NCBI GenBank assembly: GCA_977006965.1
Contig: OZ345354.1
Coordinates: 1,178,001-1,242,000 of the forward strand
DNA from: Phymatolithon calcareum
Taxonomy: Eukaryota > Rhodophyta > Florideophyceae > Hapalidiales
Length of the DNA: 64,000 bases
Reading direction: 5' to 3'
A model generated the notes under the pieces. The model was not told the DNA's origin, did not search any database, and saw only the letters and a program-made list of their open reading frames with translations. Below are positions 1 through 10,065 of the stretch, piece after piece (the first letter of the stretch is position 1; every line of letters starts with the position of its first letter). The position numbers and the translations under genes are program-made.

Positions 1-1
1 G

Positions 2-1531
2 GTTGAGGCTTGTGGAGGGCGGTTGGGGGAGAGGTTGTATGCGGTTGCAAGTGTTTCTGTGCACGTGTTGAGTGAAGGCAAGGAGGAGGGGGGGCCGGTT
101 GTGGAGGCGCTTATTGTGCTGCAGGCGGTGGCTAAGGCGGATGTTGGAGTGGTGCGCGCGCTGTGGAGGGGGATAGAGATGGAGCTGCTGCGCGTGATGA
201 GGGGAGATGATGAGGTGGTTGTGTTGCACGCTGTGCGTGTGATGGAACGGGCGCTCGTGGCTGTTGATGCGGGAATTGGGGGGGAGGAAGTGAGATGGGC
301 TGGGGGGATTTATCTCGGTGTGGTGGATGTTGTGAGGGGACATACGTTCCATGCCGTGCGATCGTCGGCGGCGCTTTGTGCTGAGATGGTGCTTCGAATG
401 GCGAAAGGGGGGGCGATTTCTGACGTGGCCGGACGGGCGAGAGATGCCCTTCTGCATTGTGCGCAGAGAGATGAGGCGGACATCGTGCGATGCGTAGCGG
501 TAAGAGCGCTTGGAGCGGCTCCTGCATGCATTGGCGAACATGCAAGGCTTATCGTAGCTGTGCGCGACATACTCAATGCCGCGGAGTCACCGCCGCTTCA
601 GGCACGGTGTACATGGGCGCTCGCGGCACTCGTAGACGCATTCGTTGAAGGTGACTTTGGATGCAATGAAGAGAACATCATGGGGTGCGTGCAAGACTGT
701 CTCTTTGACGCAACAACGGCGTTGAAAAGTCGGGTCATGCATGTGCAATCAGGCGAGAGACGAGGTGCGGACTTTGACGCGCGGGCAACTGGACAGGTAC
801 GGCTCGTCGGGGCGGCGGTTCGGGTATTGTGTCGAATGCAAGTGCCACACCCTGACATGTTTGCAGCTGCCGTGCACGCGTTGACGGACATCGTAGCGTG
901 CGAGAAAGAGGCCCCGAAGGCGCGATGGAACGCTGCACGAGCCCTCGAGGAGTGGGTGAGAGCGTCAAACGGGGGAGCGTCACTGTGTGAACACGTTGTA
1001 CGCAAAGTTGCAGACGTCCTTTTGCGAACCGCGGGTCGCCAGGGCCCGGCAAAGGTGCGGGCGGCGGCCGTACGAGCGCTGCGAACTTTTGTCACTACAA
1101 CCGACGTTGCAGTTGAGGTTTCTGCAGCGGCGGCCGTGTTTTCCCGAGCAAAGACTGGGACCACGGACGCGCCGAGGGCACAGGCTGAGGCGCTCATCGC
1201 AGCTGCCGCAGCACTGCTGCATGAGTGTCTTGCAGGAGAGAGCGATGTTGTCGTGGCAGGGGTTACAGCGCCTGGAGAATTGATTGAGGCCGTGGCAATG
1301 ACCGCGGAGATTCCGGCGTATGTGTTGAACCCGCGGGCGGAATTGCCGGGCGAGGCCGCGGAGAGCGATCGGCCGAGGGCGGTACTTGCGGCGCTTGCTC
1401 CGGATTCGCGACGGGCGCTGGAGAAGGCAGTTAGTATTGCGAATGTGGTTTTGGTGGGGGATGATGTGAAGCTGGGCGAAAGGGAACGAGTGAGGGAGAT
1501 TTGTGAACATCTCTCGCAGGCTATGCGGTGA
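2..1531 (+). CDS. HEAT-repeat protein, 3' part (HEATR6-like)
   Basis: The frame is open at the left edge of the window, so the 5' end of the gene lies outside; 509 residues are visible up to a TGA stop. The protein is an Ala/Val/Arg-rich alpha-helical solenoid built of HEAT/ARM-type repeats. A segment at about residues 305-320 reads APKARWNAARALEEW, which resembles the KVRWNA-type repeat seen in HEATR6 proteins. Such proteins act as scaffolds, and no catalytic motif is visible. The HEATR6 assignment rests on that repeat and general composition only; any HEAT scaffold remains possible. A Fanzor-type transposon relic begins only about 14 bp after the stop, so the element landed in or next to the 3' untranslated region. 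Confidence 0.6.
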   Translation, partial: VEACGGRLGERLYAVASVSVHVLSEGKEEGGPVVEALIVLQAVAKADVGVVRALWRGIEMELLRVMRGDDEVVVLHAVRVMERALVAVDAGIGGEEVRWAGGIYLGVVDVVRGHTFHAVRSSAALCAEMVLRMAKGGAISDVAGRARDALLHCAQRDEADIVRCVAVRALGAAPACIGEHARLIVAVRDILNAAESPPLQARCTWALAALVDAFVEGDFGCNEENIMGCVQDCLFDATTALKSRVMHVQSGERRGADFDARATGQVRLVGAAVRVLCRMQVPHPDMFAAAVHALTDIVACEKEAPKARWNAARALEEWVRASNGGASLCEHVVRKVADVLLRTAGRQGPAKVRAAAVRALRTFVTTTDVAVEVSAAAAVFSRAKTGTTDAPRAQAEALIAAAAALLHECLAGESDVVVAGVTAPGELIEAVAMTAEIPAYVLNPRAELPGEAAESDRPRAVLAALAPDSRRALEKAVSIANVVLVGDDVKLGERERVREICEHLSQAMR

Positions 1532-1544
1532 AGATTGTCTACTG

Positions 1545-2050
1545 CTCTTAGTTTTACTAAAAGAAAATTAAAAATAGTGGTTAAACTAATCTGAAGCTTC
1601 TCGTTTCCGTTGGAGGTAGAGCGGACGGGGTAGCCCGAACATTGCTGAGCTCAACAAACGGCGATATTGGCGGCTCCATTCACATCGCGGTCAACGCAGC
1701 TCACCGAGCAGTAGCTCTTACCCGTCTCGTTGTTATTTCCCCCGCCTCGTCGGCTTCTCGGGCAGCGAAACACACGTGAACCAATCTGCTAAAGCTTTTC
1801 TCCACAACCGCAGCAACAGTTTGACGTATTGTACTCGTCCATAAGAGCGACTGGAGCAATCAGGCCAATGGACCGCAGCAGCGCCTTGCGCGGACAAGGA
1901 TGTGCCGCATATGCGGATGTCGTGTAAGATACAATATCTGTCATGGTGCGCGAAATTTGCTCAATACAGAGGACATCCGAGCGATTTTCTCGTTTTATAG
2001 CGAGATAGAGACTAATGCACCATATGGCATCGACGGCGGTCTTCGGCAAG
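1545..2050 (-). pseudogene. Fanzor/TnpB-like nuclease, C-terminal relic 1
   Basis: On the minus strand this stretch encodes the end of a Fanzor-type nuclease. It has an MDEYNTS block followed by the first zinc-ribbon pair (CCGCGEKL), the counterpart of the DEYRTS-C-x2-C block of Fanzor and TnpB. An in-frame TAG near 1790 then interrupts it. Beyond that stop the frame still reads DRDVNGAANI, the RuvC-III motif, before a further TGA and a 1-nt deletion, ending at 1586. A second copy at 35965-36411 is intact through this part. The last bases (1545-1590) contain a stem CTTTTAGT with a near-complementary partner, also conserved in the other copy. This is a dead fragment and the N-terminal two-thirds are missing. 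Confidence 0.75.
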
Positions 2051-2088
2051 AAACCTGTGAATGAACAAGACTTATAAAGAAGTCAACT

Positions 2089-2323
2089 CAAGTACTGAGG
2101 CGGAGAAGAATGAGTTAAAAAAGCGATCGAAGAAGCGCAAGCAAGATGGAAGAAGCACAAGGAGAAACCAAGGGCCGTGTTTTTCGGACAAGGACCGCGT
2201 CTTCCGTGACTATATGTTGCTTGTCCGAAAACACGGCCCTTGGTTTCTCCTTATGCTTCTTCAAATATTGCTTGCGTTTCTTCCTTTGCTTTTTCAACTC
2301 ATTCTTCTCCGCCTCAGTACTTG
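2089..2323. repeat. Long fold-back, 104-bp arms
   Basis: The arms 2089-2192 and 2220-2323 are inverted copies of each other with only scattered mismatches and a 27-bp spacer. Each arm, read toward the centre, encodes the same lysine-rich peptide (for example EAEKNELKK and KKHKEKPRAVFS). A related but mostly one-armed version lies at 35757-35915, at the same position relative to a Fanzor relic. I therefore read this as part of the same transposable element rather than a gene. A transcript through it would form a long hairpin. Confidence 0.8.
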
Positions 2324-2459
2324 CGTTGGCTTTCGTCGCCCTGCTTCTTTCGTTTCTTGCGGCTAGGTTCGGATGACAGATAATGGACAGCGATGTAACT
2401 GCTTTTCCCAGTTGTGTTTTTCTAGGAAAGTGGTGCAGGAGCATACGCGATTTCCTCAT

Positions 2460-2604
2460 GACAGTGATTTTGTGTCCGGGCAGTGGAGTGGTGTCCGCCG
2501 TTCAGCTTCGAAGGCAAACAGAGAAGGTGAAGGTGACCTTCTCTGTTAGCCTTCGAAGCGGGACAGCGTGCGCCACTCCACTGCCCGGACACAAAATCAC
2601 TGTC
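2460..2604. repeat. Second fold-back, about 69-bp arms
   Basis: The arms 2460-2528 and 2536-2604 are inverted copies with about seven mismatches and a 7-bp loop; the outer parts (GTGATTTTGTGTCCGGGCAG and its complement) match perfectly. No coding sequence is convincing here. The sequence is unrelated to the fold-back just upstream. It could be a small fold-back transposon or a hairpin RNA precursor. Confidence 0.8.
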
Positions 2605-2965
2605 TTCATCGTCATCCTGCATCATTCACGCATTCAGATTGCGCTCGGCGTCGCGGACGGTAACAGTGTCGTCAGACGGTGTGCGCCTGGAAAAAGCGGT
2701 CCGAAGTTTTTGCGGTACGTGCTTGTAATTGCGTTACGGTGTAGTTTGAAGGTCTCATCAGTGGCTCAGCCCATGGCTGCGGGTATGAAACGCATCGGTG
2801 CGGCCGCAACTGTACGTCAGCGGACTGTTTCGGTTCACGATTCCATCTCATCCGCATGATTAAAAGGGGAGATAGACATATCAAAAGCGCATAAGATTGT
2901 GGACACATGACACTTCTGAGAATAAATTTATCGCCCGACATGGTCCACAATCAAATCCCTTCTTG

Positions 2966-4249
2966 TCGCGTCCGCTGTTATGTCGCTGTCCCAAGACGGT
3001 CGCCCTTTCCTCTCGAGACTGTACGCCGCACAACTTGGATCCCTATAGTCATGCTGCTCGTAGTACGTGATCTGTTGGTCCATACGGGCACACTTTCGTG
3101 TGCATCTAGCACCAGGCTCCAAAAGAATCCGACGCCACATGGGAGAGAAATAGGCCAAGAGAGGAGAGAGAAGAAGAGCGCGGGAGAGACTAGACAGAAA
3201 GAGGAGGAAAGAAAGACAAGCAAACAAAACCCCTAATAGATAACAGATAGCAGACGGAGTAAGCGCGTAGATCACCCCCGGAGCACAGTCCATAGCCTTG
3301 CGGGAACACAAGCGGTCGTGGTGATCGACCTCGAGCGCGAGGCTCCGCCGTGTAGGGCCAGGAAAGCTCCTTGAGGTGCAAATGAGAGTAGACTTAGGCT
3401 TGTATCGGAAAGAAGCCGCGCCGCCCACGAAGCACACTCAACAACCTTACGGGAACACAGGTACACACGGAGATCAAGCGCATATACGAGACTACGCCGT
3501 GTGGGGTTGGGCCAGTCTCGACGATAGCAGCGCACGCGGTGTAGTGACGCGCGATGAAGAACAGCGAAACGAAAAGAACGGAAAAAGAACGTTGGAGTAG
3601 GCGAGGACGGTGGAACCAGGTAAACAGAAATAAGCGCGACTCGCCAGAAGAAGAGCCGATGGTCGGTTGGAGAACACTCAACAGCCTTTCGGGAACTCCA
3701 GCGGTCGTGTAGATCAAACATGAGAGCGAACCTTCGCTTTGGTGAGGATGGATAAGTTCGGCGATAGTATCGCCGACGTCGCAGTCATCTGATACGGACG
3801 GCAACATCGTCCTTGACACGGCGACCTTGGCTGGGCTGTAGACCTTGGAACGGACTCACGAAAAGGGAAAAGGGAAACTTGAGCGCGGTCGTCTCCGTGC
3901 TGGCTTGCACGACGAAGGTTGCGAACTAGAAGGATGGGAAGAACTCCGACTCCGCGTGGTCGAAGGGCCGTGCAGGCGAAGTTGAGCGTGCTACGAGGCG
4001 AGCATTCGAGCCGAAATCTAAAGAACTCCCCACCTTCCTTTACTCAAAGGAAGGAACTAAATACATTATATACTATAACCTACGCAAAAGACAGCGATGC
4101 AGCGCATAGACACACGAGAGACACGTGCCCGTATGGCCCGTCAGATCACCTACTACGAGCAGCATGACTATCGCGATCCAAGTAGTGCGCCGTACAGTCG
4201 CGAGAGGAAAAATCGACCGCCTTGGGACAGCGACATAACAGCGGGTGCA
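2966..4249. mobile_element. Unclassified element bounded by 139-bp inverted repeats
   Basis: 2966-3103 and 4110-4249 are inverted copies at roughly 85% identity. Both, read inward, encode a conserved string containing QITYYEQHDYRDPS and WDSDITA, suggesting the repeat derives from coding sequence. Between them a degenerate direct repeat starts near 3281, 3431 and 3671 (core CGGGAAC followed by GCGGTCGTG or a variant), and a purine-rich tract lies at 3140-3230. I see no transposase. A short fold-back (GATTGTGGAC and complement) lies just outside, at 2893-2953. Confidence 0.5.
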
Positions 4250-4495
4250 ACAGTGCAAGCAAATATTTGCGAAACCACTACGATAGAAGCGTCGAGCGAT
4301 CTTTTCCAAGGATCATGTTAGTACCTCATGGTCCATATTGTGCGCTGCGTCCACCGCTCTCAACATGCCCCATACTTCAGTAATTCCTGGCGTTCTCTGT
4401 ACTGTACGACGCCATTGCACTTGGTTCGGGACGAATAATTTATGTATCTGCTCAAAAAAGCAGTCAGCTCAAAGGTTAATAGGCTCTGTTTTGAC

Positions 4496-4801
4496 TAGAT
4501 ATGGACACCCCGATCGGGCTCCTCCCCGAATAAAGTCCTCTGCTGGCCTCATCTTTTTGGAGAGGCCCTCTCCTCTCGTGTTTTCGCGAGGAGCCCTCGC
4601 GAGGGCTTATGATGTACCCGCACAGTAGTCGAAAAGATGAATTTCAGAAAAAAATTGAAGGTATGATAGTCACAGATATCATGGGCAATATGCAGATGGC
4701 CCTCGTTTTGTCCGTTTCTTTGGAGGCCTTCTCCGAAGTCCCAGCGCTGCAATAGGGCATGCCCTACCCATCTCGAGGTCCGTTCGGGGTGTTCATGTAT
4801 A
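4496..4801. mobile_element. hAT-like MITE, copy A
   Basis: This 306-bp element begins TAGATATGGACACCCCGA and ends with the inverted counterpart TCGGGGTGTTCATGTATA-type terminus. The flanks are GTTTTGAC (4488-4495) and GTTTTGAT (4802-4809), a 7-of-8 match read as an 8-bp target-site duplication. A second copy at 25420-25792 has the same termini and internal blocks (GAGGCCCTC, CGAAGTCCCAGCGC, GGGCATGCCCTACCC). There is no open frame. Eight-bp duplications and TIRs starting TAG fit non-autonomous hAT-type elements; the superfamily assignment is inference. Confidence 0.7.
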
Positions 4802-6417
4802 GTTTTGATTGTCGCACAGGCGTGTGGTGTTCGTACAGTGCACAAAAAACATAAAAAATGATCTGTGTAGGCCTATCCGACAGTCGAAACAGTCTTTTTT
4901 AAAAGACTGTTTCTTTGCATCTTTCTTTTTAAAAATAAGAAAGATGCAAAGTACAGCACGCGTCCTGTCCGTCGCGCACCAGAAAACCCCAGTTGGCTGA
5001 AGCAACTCTATTGTATTCTGCATTTCCCCCAAGTGAGTTTAGCAGATCTTAAAAACTCTGCGCTACTTTCTGGATTCATACTTTCATTGATAAGGTTAAG
5101 AGGGCAATACTATTTTACAGTGCAGCAGTTCGTCCAAGATGCTCGTAATCTGCACGCGACTCTTCCATTTTCTCTCAACGTAAAATCCCAGTCGAGCAAC
5201 CCACTGCATTATTTTCGAGTTGTAATGAACACATAAAAGTTCTGGTTGGACAGACGGGAGCAATAACAGTGCCAAGATCGATATTAATAGTACTCATGAG
5301 CAGAAACCCCTCTTTTCCCAGGGAGTGTATGGTCAGCTCGATGGCGCTCCCTTGGGCAGCAAAACAGGTTTCTAACTGGTAAGTCGAGTGGACGAGCATT
5401 TATGAATTTGTCAGAAAGCGGACAGGACCAGTGTGCCAAGAACGTGTATGCCGCCCGCTCGACCTGCTGTAAGTATTACGATGTGAGACCACCTGAGTCC
5501 TTGTTCTCCCTTGGTCGCTACACTTTTTTCTCTTGAATGGAGAAGACAATAGCCAGCCCGGTACTTCGCTTCTGTCTTTTCCAGACAACTCTCATATTCA
5601 CTATGTCTTGTGGACCACCATATGGTTATGTTCTCCAGCGACGCATGTCTTACCGTTCTCCGCGGAATGTTGAACGAGGGGGATTCAGGAGAATTAGTGA
5701 TTTGCCCTGGTCCCACAATCACTACAGGTGATATAAGCTGGCGTAAGTCTGCACAAAGCCTGCCGTGCAGGCGCACAACCGACAAGATGGGGGGCGTTGG
5801 GTTTGTGAGAACACTGAGTCTATTCAACAAGTCCAACCTTGCGACCCACTTGCGGAAGTGTCTCGCTCTCTGTGTAAGAAGATTTTTTTTCCGAGAATGG
5901 AGCACATCGAGTGGGCATTGCGAGACCAGTCGTGATTTTGAAGCAAGTCGATGTAGCTACCGATTTAATAGTTTAATTTCACAATTCCTTTGACTCATTC
6001 TTCTCTTCCGGAATTGGGCATCTATCCTTGGCTCATGTTTGCAAAGCCGAATTACGGTGTTTGTTCTCGAACTCCCCGAGTCTATCACAGTAGAATCACC
6101 AATCGATGCTACTTTCCCTGGCGTTACGGAACTCTTGCTACTAAATAGGCAAGATATTGTGCTTCTATCTCGGTCCAGCGTCTTTTTCCTCATCTGTTCT
6201 CTACATTATTTTCTGTCGCCTTGTATTTGACCATGGTTTCCTCAACTACGTCATTCGTGATTCATTCAAGGTGCACAATTGGGAGGGCGACAATGTTCAA
6301 TCCCATTGTTGATCTGACCAATACTTCCTGGTTCTTCTGACATCGGATGAGCAAGCTTAACAGCTCCAGTCTGTGGTAATGAATGGTTCCCGAGTGGACG
6401 AATAAATAAATAAAGTT
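4802..6417. other. Gene-free stretch with no convincing coding sequence
   Basis: Apart from the hairpins at 4886-4951, nothing here is supported. Around 5660-5720 on the plus strand a short string GDSGELVICPGP recalls the GELxxxGP block of AMP-binding enzymes. The surrounding frame is short and broken, so I do not call a gene. Confidence 0.4.
4886..4951. repeat. Two tandem short hairpins
   Basis: 4886-4913 folds as GAAACAGTCTTTT paired with its complement, and 4913-4951 folds as CTTTGCATCTTTCTT paired with its complement, the two sharing a boundary. They lie in AT-rich DNA with no gene near. Function unknown. Confidence 0.6.
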
Positions 6418-7649
6418 TTAAAGGTGCTGCCTTCTCTTTAATTTTTCCGCACGCATTCGATGAACCTCTGCTATAATGCGTGTAACTTCTTCGCCGTGAT
6501 CCTTCAAAACATCCTCCACTCGATCTGCTGCAAAATCGATCCCCGCAACCCACATTTTCCCTCCTCCAAGTCGCACAACCGCCTCGGAGAAGCTACTCCA
6601 AAACGATCCCAGAAACCGAGTCGTATGAGAAAGTGCGAGCAACTCTGCGAGTGTCTTCTGCACACGCACACTTCGCCACGTCCATCACACCCGTCCATCA
6701 CGGTTGCTCCTCGCACCTTGCGCAGCTCGACACGAGCAGACTCAGAGTCTGCGGCAACCAGAAACGTCACACCGGGCTCTGCTTCGCTAATGCGCTGCAT
6801 CTCAGCTGCAAACACACTGGCCGCGCCCTTTGCACGTCAGCATTTCAGCAGTTTCGTCGCGTTCATCACGTATCTTGCTCCAATTATTTCTCCATCCACG
6901 GGCAAAGCGTGCACATGCGCTCCGATCATTCCAGCCCGTCGCCCCATTGTACCCTTTGCAGTTACCGCCGGCACTGGACGAAACGCGCGTATCTCCGTGT
7001 TAGCACTTGGCCAGATAGAGACGCGACGCTGCTTCGCACGCAGAGCAAACGTGGACTTGAAATACAAGTGCCGATCACTAGGTGCATCGACTTCCTCATC
7101 TTTGTTCGCTCCTGCACCCTCCGTTTCCATGTATTTAAAAGCTGTCCAGAAGCCCCATGTATTGTCCGCTCTAATCTCCATAGTTCAAGGCCAGTCTGGA
7201 CCGATCTGAGACACAAAGAAACGCTCGCTTTCCTCAAAAAGCGCACTGAGCCGCGCCTCACAATGAGCATCCCGTTCCCATATCACAAAGACAAGGTGCC
7301 TAGTGGCGCGTGCGAACGCAGCAGCACTTCCTAAAGCGCGTAGCCTGTTACCCAGCCCGTGCTGTACATGTGCCACCACGATCCGCGGTAGCATATCTTT
7401 CTCGGTCTCCGCATCCGAAAGAGCAGCATGTAGCCGCTCTAATTTTCGTGTGGACATCCCTATGGACAGAGCCCGTGGTATTCGGTACCGCGCGCGTAGC
7501 GCCACACGCTGTGCTAGGGTTCGCGCCTGTTTTTCCGACCCGTCTGGGAGAAACGCAATCAGGGGCAATGCAGCGCGCAATGGTCGGAACACGCCGTCGC
7601 GAGCGACCGAGAATTCCGCGACAATACGTCCACGACGCGAGCGGCGCAT
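6418..7649 (-). pseudogene. Glycosyltransferase pseudogene (GLGNRLRA motif)
   Basis: One reading on the minus strand runs from the ATG at 7649 to a stop at 6418 but is interrupted three times. There is an in-frame TGA at 7187-7185, another at 6839-6837, and a 1- or 2-nt frameshift near 6670. The first part contains HGLGNRLRALGSAAAFA followed by FVIWERDAHC, the N-lobe signature of a fucosyltransferase-like family of eukaryotic glycosyltransferases. The middle and end continue as sensible protein (SEAEPGVTFLVAADSE, then HTTRFLGSFWSSF) across the breaks. The frame has no ATG upstream of 7649 before a stop, so the N-terminus may also be lost. I infer a recently disabled gene. Sequencing error or recoding of the two TGAs would be alternatives. 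Confidence 0.65.
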
Positions 7650-9216
7650 CCACCGGTCATACAGTGCGGCCTCGTATGCATCCTTTGGGCGCTGATGTTC
7701 TGACGCATGTCCGCTCCACGGGGGTGCGCCACGCTAAGTCAGTCCGTCAGAAACAGTTGAACATGCGCTGCTGCGTCATATGCACAGTTGCTTGATATGA
7801 GGTGCATTTCACGATATCGGAGTGTTGTAGAACGGAGGCGAGAATTTAGGGATGGATCCCATTCGCCGGAAAAGCGTTCGTGCGCCCCGTGGATTCTGAA
7901 GAAGTTCTTTTTCTGAAACAGTATCGCTCGCTGGCACAAGTCTTCGTCAGCCTCAAGCCGCGCAAAGTAAAAAAAAGTCTTCCGACAATTCCGCTAGAAA
8001 ATTTTCAGGAGCCGAACAATCAGATGGTAGCAAATGAAACCATTCTGCATTCGCACGCGCTGCGGCGAGGTTAAGCGCAGAAACAGGCACCTAAAGTTCC
8101 TCGATTTGAGACAGAGTCAGCTTAGGTATCTTTGGTAAGTCGGAGATGTTCGCTGGAATGGCAACGGTTGCTGGTAACATCCCCTGCGAAAGCAATTCAA
8201 GTGTTGTTGTGAGCGCAGGCGCGTCATTACATGCAGATACGACCGCAACTGAACCAGCAGTTCCTCTCCAGTGCCACCCTTCTTGGGATCGATATACCCT
8301 GCCCCGACAAACCGACATGAGGGAATGCCGATAAAATGCGAAGGACAGGAGAAAAAACAAAATGTCTCGGCGACGGATCGGCTGGTGTTCTGAAGTGGCG
8401 AATGTGTCGAGATCGCGTGCGAGTCCACCATAGAGAGGCCGCTGACGACTCAAGTCGGAGAGGGCTGGTGCAGACGAGAGGGTTTTGTAGAATGAGCGGT
8501 ATAGTAGTTTAGATATCACCGCAAGGGTCGTACTAGCTGTCAGGTACATGTTGAGCTATTTACCCTGACTTGGGGAGAGAACCAGCATGGAACGTTGGGC
8601 TTGCGTTTATGAAAGAAAAGAACGGTTATAATACCGTAGTGCTGTGCAACGGTAGTAAAAATGTGTCAACGAGTGTGCGGCACGGCTCTGTGCTCTCGAT
8701 GCACCAATGTTTGGTTGCACCGAAAGTTGTGCGTGTCCGAAATATTCACTGGTGAGTTTGTAACGCTTTCAACTTGGGTCGAACAAGTGACTAACACTGC
8801 GTCGGTTACTCCTTATGATTGCAGTGGAAGTCCCTAGACGCATCGGTGTTGTTTATTGAACCCTGAGAGTCGTTTTCGAAAGGGCCAACCATCGCCGTTT
8901 GTTAGTACCCGACACTGCAGACAATCGCAGACGACTGTCGGTTCATCAATTCTTGGTATAAAGTATCGATCACTTGTTTCCCGCTTCCATCGCCCTCATC
9001 ACTGCTGCTGTACCCAACCTGAAGCAGCATTTTCCTCCCTCGCACCGCACTGGCTTTGCGGGACGCATCCCGAAGCCTTCTTTTGACGAAACTTGGCTCT
9101 ACTTCCTCAGCTACCCGCTTGTGCGTCGCACCTTCACGCTCGACCATACCCGATCTTCGACATCACCGATCTCATCCCCGCTCCTTCAAGAGGTCATCTT
9201 CTTGCTCCGTGCAGCA
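7650..9216. other. Intergenic stretch, possible coding remnant
   Basis: A minus-strand frame at 8549-8091 contains a hydrophobic run (ILFFLLSFAFYRHSL) and could be a remnant of the N-terminal anchor of the broken glycosyltransferase downstream. Two frames alternate and I cannot join them. The 8760-9216 part is the presumed promoter and 5' leader of the PB1-ZZ gene; the frame there is open upstream of the chosen start but looks non-coding. Confidence 0.35.
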
Positions 9217-10065
9217 ATGGCGCCTATCACGGTGACTGTGAAAACAACACGCATGGACGACATACGTCGCTTACGCGTCACTGTTAAACAGGGTGAAGAA
9301 TTGGATAAGTTGAGGGATACGATTGGAAAACTCTACGACATCAAGAAGAAATCGTTCACCTTGACATACACCGATGACGACGACGATGTGGTATCAATCT
9401 CAGCCAACAATGACGTGCGCGAGGCGATAAAATTCTTCGGAAGGAATACCATTCGCATCGACGTGCATGTTCGCTCGGACCCCGTCGCCATTGAGATGTT
9501 AAGCTCCGGAGAGGGCGATATGGAACTCCCCATGTCACCAATCGCAGTGCAGATGTTGAGTTCGGCTTCAAGCGGCGTTTCCGACGACAGTGCAGTTGAT
9601 GCAATGGCCATTTCATCTCGATTCGATCTCCATATTGGGGTTGTTTGCGACGGATGTGAGGTGTCTCCCATCGTCGGCATGCGATACTGGTGCATTTCGC
9701 GCCCGGGATACAACCTGTGTGAAACATGCCATGACGGCCGGCGCTATGCTAAGGCGTATATGAGGTTCAGGAAGATACCGTATCCGTGGCTGTTTGAGAA
9801 TTGCTCTCGTAGAGTGCCGCATGCGGATATGCGGTATGGCGATGAGGGGGTCGAGGTTCTGTTCTTGCAGAAATTACTGTCCGATATTGGATTCTTCGAT
9901 AGACACAAATGCTTGGAGCGTGCGGCGTACTTCGGGAAGTGTACTAAAGATGCTGTGAAAAAGTTTCGCAAGCGCTACATGCCGTATAGTGTTCGCAATG
10001 GGGTTTACGACTCTGATGCTGAGAAGAATCTTATGTCTGTTCTGAAGGACAAGCGCCATATGTGA
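9217..10065 (+). CDS. PB1-ZZ protein with peptidoglycan-binding-like C-terminal domain
   Basis: The 282-residue protein has three recognisable parts. Residues 1-85 form a PB1 domain with the acidic OPCA run DDDDDVVSISANNDVREA, so it can offer an acidic face to basic PB1 partners. Residues 137-172 form a ZZ-type zinc finger with CDGCE, a central W-C pair and NLCETC. Residues 208-277 resemble the three-helix peptidoglycan-binding-like fold (LQKLL, YFGKCTKDAVKKF, then NGVYDSDAE). PB1 plus ZZ is the head arrangement of p62/NBR1 autophagy receptors, but no UBA or LIR motif is evident. The ATG at 9217 is chosen because the PB1 domain begins there; the frame extends upstream without domain similarity. 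A scaffold or adaptor role is inference. Confidence 0.75.
   Translation: MAPITVTVKTTRMDDIRRLRVTVKQGEELDKLRDTIGKLYDIKKKSFTLTYTDDDDDVVSISANNDVREAIKFFGRNTIRIDVHVRSDPVAIEMLSSGEGDMELPMSPIAVQMLSSASSGVSDDSAVDAMAISSRFDLHIGVVCDGCEVSPIVGMRYWCISRPGYNLCETCHDGRRYAKAYMRFRKIPYPWLFENCSRRVPHADMRYGDEGVEVLFLQKLLSDIGFFDRHKCLERAAYFGKCTKDAVKKFRKRYMPYSVRNGVYDSDAEKNLMSVLKDKRHM

Noticed and set aside
5610-5993. Short similarity to the AMP-binding GELxxxGP block
   Set aside because: Only about 15 residues match and no other AMP-binding motif is present on either side.
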